A DNA stretch of 10,103 nt from Oceanihabitans sp. (GTDB lineage Bacteria > Bacteroidota > Bacteroidia > Flavobacteriales > Flavobacteriaceae), in contig JAGPUY010000211.1 in NCBI GenBank assembly GCA_018067265.1, positions 1 to 10,103 on the forward strand, given 5' to 3'. A program made the position numbers and the translations under genes. Of the stretch, positions 6,861 through 10,103 are shown piece by piece; positions within the stretch are counted from its first letter, which is position 1; every line of letters begins with the position of its first letter. The notes below the pieces were generated by a model, which worked only from the letters and a program-made list of their open reading frames with translations, ran no database searches and had not been told where the DNA came from.

Positions 6861-8390
6861 TTATGCTTTGTTGTTAATGATGTAATCTTTAACAAGGTTA
6901 ACATAAGGATACATAGTAACGTCTTCTGTAAATATAGGAACTATTTCTCTTATCTCATCATACAATTTTTTAGTTTTTGAGGAGACTTTATCTTGTGCTT
7001 TTAAATATTCAATAGCTTGAACTACAGTGATTAGCTCTATTGCCATAACCTCGAATGCATTTTCAATAACCTTTTTTGTAATTAATGCTGCATTGGTTCC
7101 CATACTTACAATATCTTGATTGTCGTTATTGTTAGGAATAGAATGCACATACATTGGGTTAGATAATGTTTGGTTTTCGGCAGTTGTAGAGGTTGCCGTA
7201 AATTGCACACCTTGCATACCGAAATTTAATCCTAATTTACCAAGGTTTACAAAGGCAGGAAGTATGTTGTTTAAACTAGGGTTTAATAAATAGTTTAGCT
7301 GTCTTTCAGCAAGCATGCTCATTTTAGTAACTACTATTTTAAGCTTATCCATTTCTAGAGACACATAATCTCCATGAAAGTTTCCTCCATGATATACGTG
7401 TTGCTTTTCTACATTTACAATTGGATTATCATTTGCCGAGTTTACTTCTTCTATTAAAATATTTTCTACACTACTTAAAGTATCTAGAACTGGACCTAAA
7501 ATTTGTGGTACGCAACGTAAAGAATAATATTCTTGTACTTTATCTTCAAAAACAGAAACATCATCATTATTTGCTTCGTATAAATGGTGCTCTCTTTTTC
7601 TAGTAAGCTTGCTATCTGCTAAATGGGCACGCATACTTTTAGCAATATCTTGCTGTCCTTTATGTTTTTTAGAATTGTTTAATTCTTCCGATAAATGATC
7701 GTCATAGGCTTCAACAATTTCATTAATTGCTGCAGAGCAAGAAATCATCCAGTTTAACAAACGTCTGGTATACATCGTATTTACAATACCAATTCCTGTC
7801 ATTACAGAAGTACCGTTCATTAAGGCTAAACCTTCGCGAAGTTCTACAGAAATAGGCGTTAGGTTCTCCTTTGCAAAAACCGTTGCAGTGGCTAATCTTT
7901 CTCCTTTGTGAAATACTTCTCCTTCACCAATTAAAACTAATGCTAAATGTGCAAGTTGTACTAAATCGCCACTAGCACCAACGCCACCATGTTCATAAAT
8001 TAAAGGAGTAATGTCTCTGTTTATAAGTTCTGACATTAATTCAATTACAGATTTATGTACACCAGAGTTACCTAAAGATAGTGTGTTTAATCTAGCAAGC
8101 ATTGCTGCTTTTACGTATTGCGGAGCGATTGGGTTTCCTGTTCCAGATGCATGACTACGAATTAAATTGTACTGTAATTGAATACGTTCAGAATCTTTAA
8201 TCTTGTATTGTGCCATTGGCCCGAAACCAGTGTTTACACCATAAATTACTTTGTTTTCTGAGAATTTTTTCAGAAAGTTAAAGCTTTCTTCTACTGTTTC
8301 GAAAACAGAATCGGCTACCTTAATTTTACTGTTTTCTATTATAATTTTGTAAAAATCTTCTAATCCTAGTTTTCCGTTAAATGTTAGCAT
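6861..8390 (-). CDS. Aromatic amino acid ammonia-lyase, probably tyrosine ammonia-lyase
   Basis: This 509-residue protein is of the HAL/PAL/TAL family. The MIO cofactor precursor Ala139-Ser140-Gly141 sits in GGVGASGDLVQLAH. Catalytic Tyr50 is in VIYGVNTGFGP, Arg292 in YYSLRCVPQ, and NSANDNPI (317-324) and the TAENQ glutamate (Glu405) are present. It should deaminate tyrosine to 4-coumarate, the starter of the aryl polyene chain. From memory it closely resembles the Flavobacterium johnsoniae TAL in many stretches, including NLIRSH and the C-terminal SIPNNNDNQDIVSMG. At the ring-selectivity position (Ser79-His80) it carries the SH pair typical of HALs, not the His-Leu of Rhodobacter TAL, so specificity cannot be settled from that motif alone. 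The pigment context, with no hut genes, argues against histidine use. The ATG at 8390 gives the usual family length. It is the first gene of the minus-strand series. Confidence 0.88.
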   Translation of the reverse strand: MLTFNGKLGLEDFYKIIIENSKIKVADSVFETVEESFNFLKKFSENKVIYGVNTGFGPMAQYKIKDSERIQLQYNLIRSHASGTGNPIAPQYVKAAMLARLNTLSLGNSGVHKSVIELMSELINRDITPLIYEHGGVGASGDLVQLAHLALVLIGEGEVFHKGERLATATVFAKENLTPISVELREGLALMNGTSVMTGIGIVNTMYTRRLLNWMISCSAAINEIVEAYDDHLSEELNNSKKHKGQQDIAKSMRAHLADSKLTRKREHHLYEANNDDVSVFEDKVQEYYSLRCVPQILGPVLDTLSSVENILIEEVNSANDNPIVNVEKQHVYHGGNFHGDYVSLEMDKLKIVVTKMSMLAERQLNYLLNPSLNNILPAFVNLGKLGLNFGMQGVQFTATSTTAENQTLSNPMYVHSIPNNNDNQDIVSMGTNAALITKKVIENAFEVMAIELITVVQAIEYLKAQDKVSSKTKKLYDEIREIVPIFTEDVTMYPYVNLVKDYIINNKA

Positions 8391-8495
8391 CTATATGTTT
8401 TATTCTGACTATTTTTAATAAATATTTTAATAACTAAAAGTAAAGTAGTTATTTTTGTGTGCGCTAATTTAATATAATTAAGATAAAATACTATA
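8391..8495. promoter_or_regulatory. Divergent intergenic region between the ammonia-lyase and the flavoprotein
   Basis: This 105-bp, very AT-rich stretch separates the outward-facing starts of the lyase (minus) and the halogenase-like gene (plus), so it should hold both promoters. A plus-strand promoter candidate is given separately. On the minus strand the best element is TACTTTTA (7 of 8 to TAnnTTTG) with no TTG at the right distance, so the lyase promoter is not assigned with confidence. Confidence 0.5.
8426..8457 (+). promoter_or_regulatory. Bacteroidota-type promoter for the halogenase-like gene
   Basis: TATTTTTG at 8450-8457 matches the Bacteroidota -7 consensus TAnnTTTG exactly. A TTTA at 8426-8429, 20 nt upstream, is a one-mismatch form of the -33 TTTG. 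Transcription would begin near 8463 and leave a leader of about 30-40 nt before the start codon. It could drive the flavoprotein separately from the minus-strand operon. Confidence 0.5.
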
Positions 8496-9758
8496 ATGAT
8501 TATGAATGAAATACATGTGGATGTTTTAATTATAGGAGCTGGACCTTCTGGTTGCGTAGCTGCTTCCTACCTTCACAACCAAGGAAAGCAGATCAAAGTA
8601 GTTGAAAAAAGCACTTTTCCTAGGTTTGTAATAGGGGAGAGTTTATTACCAAGATGTATGGATCACTTTGAAGAAGTTGGTCTTTTAGACGTTTTGAAGG
8701 ATTTCGGATTTGAAAAAAAACATGGCGCTCGTTTTTTAAGAGGAGATATCGTTTGTGATTTTGATTTTAGTAAAAAACATACCGAAGGTTGGGATTGGAC
8801 TTGGCAAGTACCTCGTGCCGATTTTGATAATGTACTTGCAACCGAATTAGTAAATAGAGGCGTAGATATTGCTTTTGAGCATGAAGTGGTAGATGTTGTG
8901 TTTGATGCAGATGGTGCTTCAGTAACAAGTATAAAAGATGAAAATGGAGATGTGTATAAAGTATACGCAAAACATATTATAGATTCTAGTGGTTATGGTC
9001 GTGTTTTACCAAGAATGCTTGGATTGGACAAACCGTCCTCGATACCAGAACATTCTTCTATTTTTACACATGTAAAAGATTTAAAAAGACCAGAAGGCGA
9101 AGAAGGAACCATGATTACTTTTGATGTTTTAGATAAAGACACTTGGTTTTGGGTAATTCCTTTTTCTAATGGCGATACCAGTATTGGTTTTGTTGGTTTA
9201 ACCGATTTTATCGATTCTTTTGAAGGAGATACCACCGAAAGAATGCATAAAATGCTGAAGCTTTCTAAATATTACCACAAGCGTTTTGAAGGATTAGATT
9301 TTAAATTTCCGCCAGTTACTATTAAGAATTACGCAAAATCGGTAACACAACTTTATGGAAAAGGCTATGCTTTAACAGGAAATAGCGCAGAGTTTTTAGA
9401 TCCTGTTTTTTCATCGGGAGTAACTTTTGCAACAGAATCTGCTCTGTTATCGGCAAAGCTAATAACGAAAGAGTTAAATGGCGAAACCGTAGATTGGGAA
9501 ACAGAATATACCGGTTATATTATGAAAGGTGTCAACGTTTTTTCAACCTATGTAAAAGAATGGTACACCGGAAACTTGCAAACCTTGTTTTTTCACCGAC
9601 CTGAAAATCCAGATATTAAAAAACAAATTTGTGCCGTTTTGGCTGGTTATGTTTGGGATGATACCAATCCTTTTGTTAAAAAACACGATCGACTAGTTAA
9701 GAATCTAGCGTATTTAATAGATATGGAAGTACAAGAAAAAGAAAAAGCGAACCAATAG
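8496..9758 (+). CDS. Flavin-dependent halogenase-like FAD monooxygenase
   Basis: This 420-residue protein belongs to the FAD-dependent oxidoreductase group that contains tryptophan and phenolic halogenases. The dinucleotide fold is at the N-terminus (IIGAGPSG, 12-19), followed by IGESLLPR (46-53), the GFEKKHGARF segment with Lys74/Lys75 at the place of the halogenase lysine, and WDWTWQVPRADFD (99-111). The halogenase signature WxWxIP is present at 217-222 (WFWVIP). The second FAD motif reads TGNSAEFLDPVFSSGV (294-309), with Asn for the usual Asp. It may chlorinate or hydroxylate the aryl or resorcinol ring; chlorinated flexirubins are known. The reaction is inferred. A flavin reductase partner is not in view. 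ATGs at 8496 and 8502 are both possible starts; the second (MNEIHVDV) puts the nucleotide motif at the usual distance. It is divergent from the lyase. Confidence 0.82.
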   Translation: MIMNEIHVDVLIIGAGPSGCVAASYLHNQGKQIKVVEKSTFPRFVIGESLLPRCMDHFEEVGLLDVLKDFGFEKKHGARFLRGDIVCDFDFSKKHTEGWDWTWQVPRADFDNVLATELVNRGVDIAFEHEVVDVVFDADGASVTSIKDENGDVYKVYAKHIIDSSGYGRVLPRMLGLDKPSSIPEHSSIFTHVKDLKRPEGEEGTMITFDVLDKDTWFWVIPFSNGDTSIGFVGLTDFIDSFEGDTTERMHKMLKLSKYYHKRFEGLDFKFPPVTIKNYAKSVTQLYGKGYALTGNSAEFLDPVFSSGVTFATESALLSAKLITKELNGETVDWETEYTGYIMKGVNVFSTYVKEWYTGNLQTLFFHRPENPDIKKQICAVLAGYVWDDTNPFVKKHDRLVKNLAYLIDMEVQEKEKANQ

Positions 9759-9775
9759 GTTCGCTTTTTGCTTTT
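9742..9775 (+). terminator. Intrinsic terminator of the halogenase-like gene, probably bidirectional
   Basis: A 12-bp perfect stem (AAAAAGCGAACC at 9742-9753 and its complement at 9758-9769) closes on an AATA loop and runs into a T-rich tail, GCTTTT. The TAG stop codon (9756-9758) begins in the loop and ends on the first base of the right arm. On the minus strand the same hairpin is followed by CTTTTTCTT, so it can also end the convergent gene, whose stop lies at 9789. Confidence 0.88.
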
Positions 9776-9788
9776 CATTAGGGAAGAC

Positions 9789-10103
9789 TTATTTAATTTC
9801 TACTTTAATTAAAACGTCTTCTTTTTTCTTTTTATGAACCTCAAGAATAAATTCACTGTCTAAAACTTTTAAAGTTCTATTAATACTGTAATCTTCAATG
9901 TCGAATTTATGATCTAGATCCTCTGTATTAAATAGATTTTTTTTTGAAACTTCACCACTCATAGCATTCACTTCATAATATGTGAAATATCCATCTTTAT
10001 CATTTTTATATACTTTAGATTTTTCTTCAGCATTTAGATTCATGTTTTTTAAGTTGTCTAAAAACATAAAACAATGATTATCGTTACGTTTAAAATGATA
10101 ATA
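9789..10103 (-). CDS. Uncharacterised protein, C-terminal part; probably begins beyond the window
   Basis: I do not recognise this protein. The reading frame ends at 9789 and stays open to the right edge. An ATG at 10067 would give a 92-residue protein, but no stop precedes it in frame up to 10103 and no initiation signal is apparent, so that ATG may be internal. The visible part is charged and rich in Lys, Glu and Asp. Its second half alternates hydrophobic and polar residues (for example LKVLDSEFILEVHKKKKEDVLIKVEIK-type beta strands near the C-terminus), suggesting a small beta-rich domain. There is no membrane segment or cysteine motif. It converges on the halogenase-like gene across the shared terminator and appears unrelated to the pigment pathway. 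Confidence 0.6.
   Translation of the reverse strand, partial: YYHFKRNDNHCFMFLDNLKNMNLNAEEKSKVYKNDKDGYFTYYEVNAMSGEVSKKNLFNTEDLDHKFDIEDYSINRTLKVLDSEFILEVHKKKKEDVLIKVEIK

Noticed and set aside
6861..8390. Histidine ammonia-lyase HutH of histidine degradation
   Set aside because: No hutU, hutI or hutG nearby; the gene heads a pigment locus and resembles the flavobacterial TAL as I recall it. The Ser-His pair keeps this as a minor alternative.
8767..9235. Minus-strand open frames inside the halogenase-like gene
   Set aside because: Low-complexity His/Leu/Ser-rich translations antisense to a clearly conserved flavoprotein.

Overview
The window comes from an AT-rich member of the Bacteroidota, most likely a Flavobacteriaceae. 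The reasons are the low G+C content, A-rich leaders in place of clear Shine-Dalgarno sites, a TAnnTTTG-type -7 promoter element, and gene content matching the flexirubin-type pigment loci of that group. I cannot resolve a genus.

Most of the window (1-8390, minus strand) is a piece of a flexirubin-type biosynthesis locus: an aryl polyene assembly line combined with a dialkylresorcinol (DAR) module. In transcription order the genes are an aromatic amino acid lyase (8390-6861, probably tyrosine ammonia-lyase giving the 4-coumarate starter), a secreted WG-repeat protein (6759-5632), a FabG-type ketoreductase (5383-4652), a FabF-type ketosynthase (4633-3416), an acyl carrier protein (3409-3167), an LpxL/HtrB-type acyltransferase (3146-2256), DarA (2142-1219), a StlD/DarB-family ketosynthase (1209-76), and the first 25 codons of a hot-dog-fold dehydratase (75-1) that runs off the left edge. 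Spacings from fabG to the acyltransferase and from darA to the dehydratase are 0-20 nt. A larger gap of 113 nt lies before darA, and a 248-nt gap lies before fabG.

On the plus strand, divergent from the lyase, is a flavin-dependent halogenase-like monooxygenase (8496-9758) with its own Bacteroidota-type promoter candidate. It is a good candidate for tailoring the aryl or resorcinol ring. It ends in a strong hairpin that contains its stop codon and is symmetric enough to serve the convergent gene as well. That gene (9789-10103, minus) is an unrecognised protein whose frame stays open to the right edge.

A plausible combined pathway is: the lyase makes the aryl starter; ketosynthase, ketoreductase and dehydratase extend it on the ACP into a polyene; DarB and DarA form the 2,5-dialkylresorcinol; the acyltransferase joins the two halves as an ester; and the flavoprotein modifies the ring. 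The ligase loading the starter, other ketosynthases and export functions are not in view and may lie left of base 1.

The main features that known families do not explain are a tandem ~90-bp repeat ending exactly at the fabG start codon, a TTG start for darA, and a WG-repeat protein sitting inside the pigment locus.
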